Positions 43,818-52,466 of a stretch of 64,000 bases of DNA are shown piece after piece (position 1 is the first letter of the stretch; every line of letters begins with the position of its first letter). The translations under genes and the position numbers were made by a program. Source of the stretch: Desulfocicer sp963675955 (lineage in GTDB: Bacteria > Desulfobacterota > Desulfobacteria > Desulfobacterales > Desulfobacteraceae); NCBI GenBank assembly GCA_963675955.2, contig CAXXVR010000010.1, forward strand, positions 276,525 through 340,524. The letters run 5' to 3'. A model generated the notes under the pieces. That model saw nothing but the letters and a program-made list of their open reading frames with translations, made no database searches and was not told where the DNA came from.

Positions 43818-45851
43818 ATGGACAACGCATTAAAGCAGGAGGCATTAGCCCTCCAGCGGGAATTAAACCGTCATAATTTTCTTTATCACACCACGGATGC
43901 ACCGGAAATTTCCGATGCCGAATACGACCGGATGATGGTCCGGCTGCTGGAAATTGAAAAAAAATTCCCCGCCCTTTCCACCCCGGATTCCCCCACCCGC
44001 CGGGTGGGGGGTGCACTTCTTGATGCCTTTGAAAGTGCCCCCCATTCCCTTCCCATGTTAAGCCTTGACAATGCCTTCTCCGACGGGGATGTTCTCGATT
44101 TTCATAAACGGGTGCTGAAATTTTTAAAAAATGCCCCGGTATCTTACATAGTGGAACCCAAGATGGATGGTGTGGCCGTGGAACTTTGCTATGAAAGGGG
44201 CGTTCTAATCCGTGCCACCACCAGGGGAGACGGAGTTGTAGGAGAGGTGATCACCGACAATGTCAGAACCATACGCGCCATTCCCCTGCGCCTTGCGCCA
44301 CCACCTAACATGCCGATTCCCGAGGTGCTGGAAGTCAGGGGTGAGGTGATCATCAAGGCAAATGATTTTTTAGCGTTAAACCGCAAACAGCAGGAAAAAG
44401 ATCTACCGGTATTTGCCAACCCCCGCAACGCCGCCGCCGGTTCTTTAAGACAGCTCAATTCCAGAATCACCGCCTCACGGCCCCTGTCCATGTTTGTTTA
44501 CGGCATCGGACTTTGCCGGGGTATTGTCTTTGAGTCCCATGGCAAGATGCTTGACACCCTTAAAACCATGGGCTTCCCGGTAAATCCCCTGGTAAAGCAG
44601 AACCTTTCCATACAGGAGGTTTTAACCCGATATCGAGAACTTGAGGAGATGCGCCATACGCTTCCCTACGAAATTGACGGCATGGTGATAAAGGTGGATG
44701 ACATTGGATTACAGGAAACCCTGGGGGTTAAGACCCGAAGCCCCCGGTGGGCCATTGCCTATAAATTTCCTGCCGTGGAGGCCACCACAGTTGTCAATGA
44801 CATTATCATCCAGGTGGGCCGCACCGGTATTTTAACCCCGGTTGCCCAGCTTGAACCTGTTTCTGTGGGGGGGGTGACGGTTTCCCGGGCCACCCTGCAC
44901 AACGCAGATGAAATCATCAGAAAAGATGTCCGGGTGGGGGACCATGTGGTGGTTATCCGGGCCGGGGATGTGATTCCCAAGGTGATGAAGGTTCTAGCTG
45001 ACCGACGTACCGGAAAAGAAAAACCCTTTATCATGCCCGATACCTGCCCGGTGTGCCACAGCAGGGTGCAACGCCTGGCCGACGAGACCGCCGTTAAATG
45101 TATCAATGTGTCGTGCAGTGCCCAACTAAAGGAACGCATTCGGCATTTTATGTCCAAGGGGGCCTTTGACGTGGACGGCATGGGCAAAAAACTGGTGGAA
45201 CAGCTTGTGGACCGGGGCCTTGTGTCCTCCTTTGCCGATCTTTTCACTCTGGAAAAACCGGTGCTGTCCGCCATGGACCGCATGGGGGACAAGTCTGCCG
45301 CCAACATTGTGGCGGCGTTGAAAAACGCTGCCACCATTGCCCTTCCAAGGTTCATCTTTGCCCTTGGCATTGATCACACCGGAGAAAATGCTGCCCTGCT
45401 CCTGGCCCGACACTTTGAAACCCTGGAAGGAATCATGACGGCCTCCACACAAACCCTGGAAGGTATTAACGGCATTGGACCCAAAACCGCGGCTGCGGTG
45501 TATGATTTCTTTGCCAATAAAGACAACCGCCGGGTAATTGAACAGTTGCTGGCCAACGGGGTGAGCGTGGCTGCCCCCCAGGTGGAAGAAACGCTTACGG
45601 GCAGTTCTGCGGACCAATCAGGACCCCTGGCCGATAAAACCGTGGTGCTCACCGGGACCCTGTCCACCATGACCCGGAACGAAGCAAAAAAGCGTCTGCA
45701 GGTTCTGGGGGCCAGGGTGACTTCGGCCATCAGTGCCAAAACCGATTTTCTTGTGGCCGGGGCATCTGCGGGCAGTAAGCTTGCAAAGGCACAAAATCTG
45801 GGAGTAACCATCCTGGATGAAACCCAGTTCAGAAAACTGGCCGGATTATGA
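43818..45851 (+). CDS. ligA: NAD-dependent DNA ligase LigA
   Basis: LigA seals nicks in duplex DNA using NAD+. The 677-residue product has the Ia domain (NFLYHTTDAPEISDAEYD), the adenylation domain with the active-site Lys115 in EPKMDGVAVEL, the OB fold (VGRTGILTPVAQLEPV), a Cys4 zinc finger (CPVCHSRVQRL...CINVSC), HhH motifs and a C-terminal BRCT domain. I chose ATG 43818, which begins at the normal N-terminus with GAGG upstream; an in-frame ATG at 43695 would add 41 unusual residues. Confidence 0.96.
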   Translation: MDNALKQEALALQRELNRHNFLYHTTDAPEISDAEYDRMMVRLLEIEKKFPALSTPDSPTRRVGGALLDAFESAPHSLPMLSLDNAFSDGDVLDFHKRVLKFLKNAPVSYIVEPKMDGVAVELCYERGVLIRATTRGDGVVGEVITDNVRTIRAIPLRLAPPPNMPIPEVLEVRGEVIIKANDFLALNRKQQEKDLPVFANPRNAAAGSLRQLNSRITASRPLSMFVYGIGLCRGIVFESHGKMLDTLKTMGFPVNPLVKQNLSIQEVLTRYRELEEMRHTLPYEIDGMVIKVDDIGLQETLGVKTRSPRWAIAYKFPAVEATTVVNDIIIQVGRTGILTPVAQLEPVSVGGVTVSRATLHNADEIIRKDVRVGDHVVVIRAGDVIPKVMKVLADRRTGKEKPFIMPDTCPVCHSRVQRLADETAVKCINVSCSAQLKERIRHFMSKGAFDVDGMGKKLVEQLVDRGLVSSFADLFTLEKPVLSAMDRMGDKSAANIVAALKNAATIALPRFIFALGIDHTGENAALLLARHFETLEGIMTASTQTLEGINGIGPKTAAAVYDFFANKDNRRVIEQLLANGVSVAAPQVEETLTGSSADQSGPLADKTVVLTGTLSTMTRNEAKKRLQVLGARVTSAISAKTDFLVAGASAGSKLAKAQNLGVTILDETQFRKLAGL

Positions 45852-46119
45852 TGAACCACAGGTGGGCCTTGCCACCTCCTCGACCACCCGGTGAAATGCT
45901 CAGATGGATGGCAAATGCCATAAACCAAGGCTGACTCCTGCCAGCGCCTCTGTTGCCATGATCGAATTTGAATTTATTTTAACTTTGATGGCCCTACAGA
46001 AAGTCCAATGTTTAATTGTAAATCACACATCCTTGCAGCTGACAACGTTTCAGCAACAACAAACCAATAATTGGACTTTTTACAGGGTTATTAACTTTCG
46101 GAGTTGCATGTAATTAATT

Positions 46120-47259
46120 ATGGATACGTTCTTAACGGAAAAACATCGCATTATCAGAAGTTCGGTAAGGGCCTTTGCCCAGCGGGAAATTGTACCCATT
46201 GCCCGGGAAATTGATGAAGACAGAAGATTTCCCTGGGAAGTGGTGGATAAAATGGGAAAACTTGGATATCTCGGCATCCAGGCTCCCCGGGAACTTGGTG
46301 GAGCCGGCATGGATACTGTGAGCTATATCATCATCATAGAAGAGATCTCCCGGGCCGCTGCGGCCCTTGGTCTGCTCGCCTCGGTGCATAACAGCGTGGC
46401 CCTCTATCCCATCCTTGCCTTTGGCAATGCCTTTCACCATGATAAATTCGTGCCGGACCTGGCCACGGGCAAAAAAATCGGGGCCTTCTGCCTCACCGAA
46501 CCCAATGCCGGTTCCGACGCTTCGGCCATTGAAGCCACGGCCATCAGGGATGGCGGCCATTACATTGTCAATGCCAACAAGGTATTTGTCACCAATGGCG
46601 GTGTTGCCGACATCTGTGTCATGTTTGTCAGAACAGATCCTGCTGCCGGTCCCCGGGGTATCAGCGTCATTGTGGCGGAAAAAGGGACCCCGGGATTTGT
46701 GGTGGGAGAAAAGGAACACTTGTCCGGCATGCGGGCCAACCCGGTATGTTCCATCCGCCTTAGCGACTGCAAAATTCCCGTGGACAATCTGCTGGCAAAG
46801 GAGGGCATGGGTCTTAAAATTGGCCTTGCAGCCCTTGATACCGGCCGTATCGGCATTGCAGCCCAGGCCGTGGGCATTGCCCAGGCAGCCCTTTTAGAGG
46901 GCATTAAGTATGCAAAGGAGCGCATCCAGTTCAAGGTGCCCATTTCCAAACATCAGTCCATCCAGAACATGATTGCCGACATGGGTACAAAAGTGGAGTC
47001 CGCAAGGCTCATGGTATACCGGGCAGGGCTTCTTAAAGACCGGAAACAGCCCTTCTCCAGGGAGGCGGCCATGGCCAAACTCATGGCCAGTGAAACGGCA
47101 AGCCAGGTGGCGGACATGGCCGTGCAGATTCATGGCGGATATGGGTATTCCAAGGCTTACAGCGTGGAACGATATTACCGGGATGCAAGGATCACAAGAA
47201 TTTACGAGGGAACCAGCGAAGTGCATCGTATGGTTATTGCCCGGCATCTTCTTTCTTAA
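46120..47259 (+). CDS. Acyl-CoA dehydrogenase
   Basis: This FAD flavoenzyme makes the alpha-beta double bond in an acyl-CoA and passes the electrons to ETF. Motifs: FCLTEPNAGSDASA, VFVTNGG, FAD-binding QIHGGYGYSKAY and IYEGTSEVHR, where Glu in YEGTSE fits the catalytic base of short-chain type enzymes. Length 379 residues. It is followed at once by etfB and etfA-like genes, which must be its redox partners. The acyl chain used cannot be stated. Confidence 0.93.
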   Translation: MDTFLTEKHRIIRSSVRAFAQREIVPIAREIDEDRRFPWEVVDKMGKLGYLGIQAPRELGGAGMDTVSYIIIIEEISRAAAALGLLASVHNSVALYPILAFGNAFHHDKFVPDLATGKKIGAFCLTEPNAGSDASAIEATAIRDGGHYIVNANKVFVTNGGVADICVMFVRTDPAAGPRGISVIVAEKGTPGFVVGEKEHLSGMRANPVCSIRLSDCKIPVDNLLAKEGMGLKIGLAALDTGRIGIAAQAVGIAQAALLEGIKYAKERIQFKVPISKHQSIQNMIADMGTKVESARLMVYRAGLLKDRKQPFSREAAMAKLMASETASQVADMAVQIHGGYGYSKAYSVERYYRDARITRIYEGTSEVHRMVIARHLLS

Positions 47260-47286
47260 AATACGGAAAAAAAGTGTGGAAAAAAT

Positions 47287-48063
47287 ATGGGACTGAATAT
47301 AATTGTGTGTGTAAAAGCGGTGGTGGAAGGAACCTGGACCCCGGGACCCGGTGCCCGGAAAACCACCACCCTGAACCTGTTTGACCGCCCGGCCATTGAT
47401 ATGGCCATGCAATTGATCAAAAAATATGACGGCACGGTAACCCTGGTTTCCATGGGACCGGAATCCGCCTGTTCCGCCCTGTACGAAGGCCTGTCCATGG
47501 GTCCCGGACAGGCGGTGCTTTTGTGTGATCCGTTGTTCCGAGAATCCGACACCTACATCACGGCCAGGGTTTTATCAGCGGCCATTGACAAATTACCCCC
47601 CTTTGATCTGTTGCTCTTTGGTACCAGATCTTCGGACAGTGACACTGGCCATGTGGGTCCCCAGACAGCCCAGATGCTTGACCTTCCCTATGTTTCCAAC
47701 GTTTACAACATAGAAGACCCGGACACCGGAAACACCCGGGTGAAACGGCGGGCAGATGGCTTTCTGGAACGGTTCGAGCTGTCCGGCCCGGCGGCCATGA
47801 GCGTTATCCCCGGGGACACGGCCCATGAATACACGGGTCTTTATGAAATTGAAAACACCTTTGACAGCAAATCCATTCAGCGCTGGAATCATACCCATCT
47901 GGGCCTTGAGGCCCACGAAACCGGCCTTGCAGCCTCCCCCACAAAAATTGTGGCATTAAATCCCCACAAGCAGCAGAAACAGTGCCGGTTCATTACCGGA
48001 AGTATGGCCCAGGTGGCTGAAACACTGGCGCAGACCCTGTCACAGGAAGGATTGGTGGAATAA
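47287..48063 (+). CDS. etfB: Electron transfer flavoprotein beta subunit
   Basis: EtfB is the AMP- or second-FAD-binding partner of EtfA. The 258-residue product has NIIVCVKAVVEG at the N-terminus, the SMGPESACSALYEGLSMG segment and FGTRSSDSDTGHVGPQTAQ in place of the usual DGDTGQVGP. It lies 27 bases after the acyl-CoA dehydrogenase and 3 bases before the etfA fusion. Whether the complex bifurcates electrons cannot be decided by eye. Confidence 0.92.
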   Translation: MGLNIIVCVKAVVEGTWTPGPGARKTTTLNLFDRPAIDMAMQLIKKYDGTVTLVSMGPESACSALYEGLSMGPGQAVLLCDPLFRESDTYITARVLSAAIDKLPPFDLLLFGTRSSDSDTGHVGPQTAQMLDLPYVSNVYNIEDPDTGNTRVKRRADGFLERFELSGPAAMSVIPGDTAHEYTGLYEIENTFDSKSIQRWNHTHLGLEAHETGLAASPTKIVALNPHKQQKQCRFITGSMAQVAETLAQTLSQEGLVE

Positions 48064-48066
48064 ACG

Positions 48067-49698
48067 ATGATAACGGATATAAATATTCAATCAAATAAGG
48101 GTAATGTGGCTGGAAAGGAAATCTGGGTGTATGGAGATCGGAGAAGCACCGGCCTGCTCAACAACAGCCTTAATGTACTGGCCGGGGCCCGGCATCTGGC
48201 AGATAAAACCGGCGGAAAAACCGTGTTTGTGGTGACAAAAAAAGAGACCCGACATAACCCCGAAACCGTCCCGGAAAGCGTTGCCGCTGACAAGGCCCTT
48301 GAACACGGAGCGGATAAGATATTGCGCATTGAAACATCGGCAAAGGGCTATCTGATGCCCGAAGCCGAGGCCCGGATACTTGCCCATGGGGTGAGTCAGA
48401 AACATCCCAGCGCATTTCTCTTTCCTTTGAATGTAATATCCCGGGAAATCTGTGCCCGGGCTGCGGTGCTGTGCCATGCCGGTATGATTGCCGATTGCAT
48501 GGATTTTGAATATGATGCCGGAGAAATCGTTGCGGTTTGTCCCTCCCATGGCGGGGAAGTCATGGCCCGGCTGGGATTTTCAAATCCCGGTATCACCGGA
48601 TTTATCACGGTACAGCCCACGGCCTTTACCCGGAAAGAAACAGGCACCCCCATGGGAGAAACCGAAACGCTGAAAGTAGCACCTGTTTCCCCGGATAACA
48701 GGATGGCATTTCTTTCCAGCCGTCGGGAATCCGCATCCCGGAAAAGCCTTGAAACCGCCGGAAAAATTGTGGTGGGCGGGGCAGGTCTGGGTAATATTGA
48801 AGGGTTTTCTGCCCTTCGAAAGCTCTCCGCTGCCCTGGGGGCTGAAACCGGGGCCACAAGACCACCGGTGCTGTGGCACTGGATAGATGAAAATTGCCTC
48901 ATCGGCCAGACCGGTAAAACCGTTGCCCCGGAACTGTTAATCTCCCTTGGCACCTCCGGAGCCGTTCAGTACACCGCCGGCATCACCGGCGCAAAAACCA
49001 TTGTGGCAGTAAACAAAGACCCCGATGCCCCCATTTTCCGGTTTGCCGACATTGGTATTGTGGGGGATGTGAACCTTTTTTTGCCGGTATTCACCGAAAA
49101 AATTCAGCAGATTTCCCTGCGATCCCTGGCCGATGCCATGGGCACCGATGACGCATCCGTGGAGGGTGGTGATTTTGGTTCAAGGTTGATCCGTATGCGT
49201 CGTTCCCACGGCCTGACCCGGGAGGTACTGGCTGAATCGGTGGGGCGCACCCCGGAATTTATTAAAGAGGTGGAAAACAACCAGACCACGGCGTCGGTGG
49301 GATTGCTGATCAAACTTGCCGAGGTGTTTGACATTGACTCCGGAACCTTTTTAAATGACCAGGAGCAGACAAAGCTTGCCGGTGAAAGGGCCCAGGCCTA
49401 TACCCGGCGAACGGCCAATTATCATTATCAAAGCCTGACCCCAGGGGCGGAAAACGAACATCTGCGGGTGTTCATGATCACCATTGAATCCCGGCAGAAA
49501 CACAAACCCGTGGATTATCGCCACGAAGGTGAGGAGTTTGTCTATGTGCTGGAGGGAAAGCTTGAACTGACCCTGGACGGCAAATCCTACACCCTGATGC
49601 CAGGGGAATCCATGAAATACAATTCCCAGATTGCCCATCAGCTAAAAAGCTTAAGTGATGAAAAGACCCGGTGTCTGGTCACCCTGTATACACCCTGA
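48067..49698 (+). CDS. Electron transfer flavoprotein alpha subunit fused to XRE helix-turn-helix and cupin domains
   Basis: Residues 15-350 are an EtfA: KEIWVYGDRR, VGGAGLGNIEGF, IGQTGKTVAPELLISLGTSGAVQY and TIVAVNKDPDAPIFRFADIGIVGD. Residues 370-430 are an XRE-type helix-turn-helix (SRLIRMRRSHGLTREVLAE, then SVGLLIKLAEVFDID). Residues 463-541 are a cupin_2 barrel (HEGEEFVYVLEGKLELTLDG, LMPGESMKYNS, AHQLK). There is no stop or frameshift between them. Two flavin-site positions depart from the norm: Tyr302 replaces the usual His of GAIQH, and TRPPVLW replaces SRAAVD. The tail looks like the small-molecule-sensing XRE-cupin regulators, so the protein may both carry electrons and regulate transcription; that is inference. 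Confidence 0.92.
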   Translation: MITDINIQSNKGNVAGKEIWVYGDRRSTGLLNNSLNVLAGARHLADKTGGKTVFVVTKKETRHNPETVPESVAADKALEHGADKILRIETSAKGYLMPEAEARILAHGVSQKHPSAFLFPLNVISREICARAAVLCHAGMIADCMDFEYDAGEIVAVCPSHGGEVMARLGFSNPGITGFITVQPTAFTRKETGTPMGETETLKVAPVSPDNRMAFLSSRRESASRKSLETAGKIVVGGAGLGNIEGFSALRKLSAALGAETGATRPPVLWHWIDENCLIGQTGKTVAPELLISLGTSGAVQYTAGITGAKTIVAVNKDPDAPIFRFADIGIVGDVNLFLPVFTEKIQQISLRSLADAMGTDDASVEGGDFGSRLIRMRRSHGLTREVLAESVGRTPEFIKEVENNQTTASVGLLIKLAEVFDIDSGTFLNDQEQTKLAGERAQAYTRRTANYHYQSLTPGAENEHLRVFMITIESRQKHKPVDYRHEGEEFVYVLEGKLELTLDGKSYTLMPGESMKYNSQIAHQLKSLSDEKTRCLVTLYTP

Positions 49699-49861
49699 AA
49701 TTCTCAGATCATACAGATGGCATGATCCATGAAGGGCCTCCCGGAAAAAAGACACCGACACCCCATCCATACCATAACCTGCCCTACCCTACCACCCTCT
49801 TGGGATGATGTCAGGCCCCTAAAAAAATCCGTGGGAAAGGCAGGTGTGCCCATAACAATTC

Positions 49862-49890
49862 TTGACAACAAACATGGACAAGGCTAAAAA
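49862..49890 (+). promoter_or_regulatory. Candidate sigma-70 promoter before the DUF3842 gene
   Basis: TTGACA (49862-49867) and TAAAAA (49885-49890) are 17 bases apart. The predicted start of transcription would fall at or beside the ATG at 49896, giving a leaderless or nearly leaderless mRNA. No Shine-Dalgarno is obvious before that ATG, which fits, but the -10 box is a weak match. Confidence 0.4.
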
Positions 49891-49895
49891 AAATC

Positions 49896-50339
49896 ATGAA
49901 CTCAGACAAATTAATCAAAATATGTGTAATTGACGGCCAGGGGGGCGGCATCGGTTCCACCATCATCCGCAAACTCAAGGACCGATTCGGTGAGGCCATT
50001 GAAATCCTGGCCCTGGGCACCAATGCCATTGCCACGGCCCAGATGCTTAAGTCCCGGGCCAACCGGGGGGCATCGGGCATCAACGCCATTGTTCAGACCG
50101 TGAAATCAGCCGATTTCATCATTGGAACTGTGGGCATCATCATGCCCCACTCCATGATGGGGGAACTGACACCGGAAATGGCCGGGGCCATTGCCCAGTC
50201 ACCGGCAAAGAAACTGCTTTTGCCACTTACCCAGGAAAATCTGGCCATTGTGGGACTGGCATCAACCCCCCTGCCCCAACTTGTTGATGAACTCATTGAC
50301 AGGTATGCGAAAGATTTTCAACCGAAACCTAAGGAGTAA
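49896..50339 (+). CDS. DUF3842 family protein
   Basis: A 147-residue soluble protein that starts with a nucleotide-binding-like strand-loop (ICVIDGQGGGIGSTIIRKL), followed by alternating strands and helices (EILALGTNAIATAQML, DFIIGTVGIIMPHSMMGELTPEMA). I recognise the family as DUF3842, a Rossmann-like group found in anaerobes with no known function. It pairs with cooT, 5 bases downstream, which hints at a nickel or anaerobic-metabolism link. Confidence 0.8.
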   Translation: MNSDKLIKICVIDGQGGGIGSTIIRKLKDRFGEAIEILALGTNAIATAQMLKSRANRGASGINAIVQTVKSADFIIGTVGIIMPHSMMGELTPEMAGAIAQSPAKKLLLPLTQENLAIVGLASTPLPQLVDELIDRYAKDFQPKPKE

Positions 50340-50344
50340 AAAAT

Positions 50345-50533
50345 ATGTGTGAAGCAACAGCCTATCTTGTGGAAGATGAGAAGGAACAGATGCTCATGGA
50401 AGCCGTGGACACGGTGGTCCCGGAAGAGGGAGGAATTCGACTGGTGAGTATTTTCGGGGATCAGAAATTTATTAAAGGATATATTTACGCATTATCACTG
50501 GTGAATCACAAGGTGTTTATAAAGCTGCACTGA
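50345..50533 (+). CDS. CooT family nickel-binding protein
   Basis: A 62-residue protein that matches the small CooT family: MCEATAYLVEDE at the N-terminus with Cys2, the nickel ligand in the characterised homodimeric CooT, then LVSIFGDQKFIKG and LVNHKVFI. CooT of Rhodospirillum helps mature carbon monoxide dehydrogenase. No CODH gene is in this window. It follows DUF3842 with a GGAGTAAAA ribosome binding site. Confidence 0.85.
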   Translation: MCEATAYLVEDEKEQMLMEAVDTVVPEEGGIRLVSIFGDQKFIKGYIYALSLVNHKVFIKLH

Positions 50534-50696
50534 AACACCTCTGCTGTCATCAATCAAAAATTACTGCAGACATATAGCCATATGCCCCTTATGCACGCCG
50601 TTGTTGTACAAGGGGCACACGACCTGCCACTACCCTCTATTAAAATACCTTCTGTTCATTTACACAGTAAAAAATAACGGGTACGACAAAAAAACA

Positions 50697-50763
50697 GAAA
50701 GGGAAAAGAGCCGGACGGCAAGTCTTACAAATAGTGTCTATTTGCGGCTCTTAATTCCCTTTC
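50697..50763 (-). terminator. Three-way-junction hairpin, probable terminator of nfnAB
   Basis: GAAAGGGAA plus AAGAGCCG (50697-50713) pairs with CGGCTCTT plus TTCCCTTTC (50745-50763), a 17-bp stem with a 2-base bulge. Inside are two small stems, GAC/GTC and CAAATAG/CTATTTG (3-base loop). On the minus strand a T7 run follows the stem (complement of 50688-50694), which fits a terminator for nfnB. A smaller CCGACA/TGTCGG hairpin lies nearer the nfnB stop at about 50837-50857. The rest of the gap 50534-50867 holds no gene. Confidence 0.7.
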
Positions 50764-50867
50764 AAAAAAATCCTGATTCATACATTTAACTATATGTGTA
50801 AATCATGCTGGATTCAATTTCAAGTCCTGATTTACCCGACAGTCAATTTTTGTCGGATAAAGGGGTA

Positions 50868-52280
50868 TCACCACCCCAGTGAGAGATACTTATGCATGGA
50901 ATCGGCAGCTTCACGACCGGCACCCATGGCAAGAATCACCGTTGCCATACCGGTAACAATATCACCGCCAGCCCATACCCCTTTTTTCGTTGTCTTGCCC
51001 GTTTCAGGGTCTGCGACAATATTTCCCCAGGGGTTCAATCCGATGTCCGGGGTGGCGTTGGTCAACAGCGGGTTGGCCTTAGCTCCCACGGAAACCACCA
51101 CCAGATCACAATCCATGCGATATTCTGAGCCTTTAATAGGTACCGGACGACGTCTACCGGATGCATCGGGTTCGCCAAGTTCCATCTTCAGACATTCCAT
51201 GCCCACAAGACGCCCCTTCTCATCACCAAAAAACTGGGTGGGATTGGTAAGCAGTACAAACTCAATGCCCTCTTCTTCGGCATGGTGCAGTTCTTCGGCT
51301 CTGGCGGGCATTTCATCACGGGAACGTCGATAAACAATCTTCACGGAATCCGCACCCAGACGCATGGCTGTTCGTGCCGAATCCATGGCCACATTTCCTG
51401 CACCCAGCACCACCACATTTTTACCCTTGGCAACGGGGGTGTCATATTCGGGGAAAAGATAGGCCTTCATGAGATTTGTGCGGGTGAGATATTCATTGGC
51501 GGAAAAAACGCCGATGAGATTTTCCCCGGGCAAGTTCATGAACCGGGGCAATCCGGCACCCACGCCCACATAAACGGCATCATACCCCTCTTCAAACAAT
51601 TCGTCAACGGTGAGGGTGGTGCCCACAACACTGTTGGTCTCAATTTTTACGCCCAGTTTTTCCAGGGTTGCCACTTCAGATGCCACAATCTCCTTGGGAA
51701 GCCTGAACTCAGGGATACCATACACCAATACCCCGCCGGTTTTATGGAAGGCTTCAAAGATGGTGACATCATGTCCTTTGACAATCAGATCACCTGCCAC
51801 GGTGAGACCCGACGGTCCGGAACCCACCACTGCCACTTTTTTACCGGTTTTTTCAGCTACCTTGGGAAGTTCAGCTTCACCGCTGTTCCGGGCATAATCT
51901 GCGGCAAACCGCTCAAGATATCCAATGGCCACGGGCTTGTCTTTTTTGCCCACAATGCATCGGCCTTCACACTGAATTTCCTGGGGGCACACCCGGCCAC
52001 ACACCGCCGGCAGGGCATTTTTCCCCCACAGCACCCCTGCAGCACCGGCAAAATCACCTTCCACTATTTTATGAATAAAGCCTGGGATATTAACGGAAAC
52101 AGGACAGCCTTCCACGCAGGCAGGTTTTTTGCACTGCAGGCACCGGGAGGCTTCCAGCTGTGCCATTTCCGGTGTCAGGCCCAGGGGAACCTCTTTAAAA
52201 TTTCTATTTCTCACATCGGGTGCCTGTTCAGGCATTTTAACCCGTGGTGTCTTCTCTTTTTTGACTTTCGTTTCTGCCAT
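50868..52280 (-). CDS. nfnB: NADPH-binding subunit of NfnAB-type transhydrogenase (glutamate synthase small-subunit family)
   Basis: Residues 40-100 hold the cysteine pattern for two [4Fe-4S] clusters (CLQCKKPACVEGCPV, CGRVCPQEIQCEGRC). FAD- and NADPH-binding Rossmann motifs follow (VAVVGSGPSGLTVAGDL, VVVLGAGNVAMDSAR). The family covers the glutamate synthase small subunit, NfnB and sulfide dehydrogenase SudA. The adjacent upstream nfnA gene points to NfnB, which makes a ferredoxin:NADP/NAD bifurcating transhydrogenase. I chose ATG 52280 (470 residues), with GGAGG just upstream; a start at 52334 would add 18 residues. Confidence 0.88.
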   Translation of the reverse strand: MAETKVKKEKTPRVKMPEQAPDVRNRNFKEVPLGLTPEMAQLEASRCLQCKKPACVEGCPVSVNIPGFIHKIVEGDFAGAAGVLWGKNALPAVCGRVCPQEIQCEGRCIVGKKDKPVAIGYLERFAADYARNSGEAELPKVAEKTGKKVAVVGSGPSGLTVAGDLIVKGHDVTIFEAFHKTGGVLVYGIPEFRLPKEIVASEVATLEKLGVKIETNSVVGTTLTVDELFEEGYDAVYVGVGAGLPRFMNLPGENLIGVFSANEYLTRTNLMKAYLFPEYDTPVAKGKNVVVLGAGNVAMDSARTAMRLGADSVKIVYRRSRDEMPARAEELHHAEEEGIEFVLLTNPTQFFGDEKGRLVGMECLKMELGEPDASGRRRPVPIKGSEYRMDCDLVVVSVGAKANPLLTNATPDIGLNPWGNIVADPETGKTTKKGVWAGGDIVTGMATVILAMGAGREAADSMHKYLSLGW

Positions 52281-52466
52281 TACATCCTCCAGTATAAAAT
52301 ACATGCCCATCCGGACATGGAACTTTGTCACCACCTGATTTCAGGGGTATGGATTCTAACAAATACAATCCGTGGGTTACCAGCGGCAACACACACCCTT
52401 ATTTTACTCTTAACTATGCAATCGTCGCCGGAACAAAAAACTAAAACGCCTGTGACAGCGTAAAAT

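Noticed and set aside
45852..46119. Short open frame (45904-46113) between ligA and the acyl-CoA dehydrogenase
   Set aside because: No ribosome binding site and no protein-like pattern; the gap probably carries the promoter of the ACAD-etf operon.
51282..52463. Plus-strand open frame of 393 codons opposite nfnB
   Set aside because: Composition is odd (many Gly, His and Phe) with no domain, while the minus strand has full FeS and Rossmann motifs.
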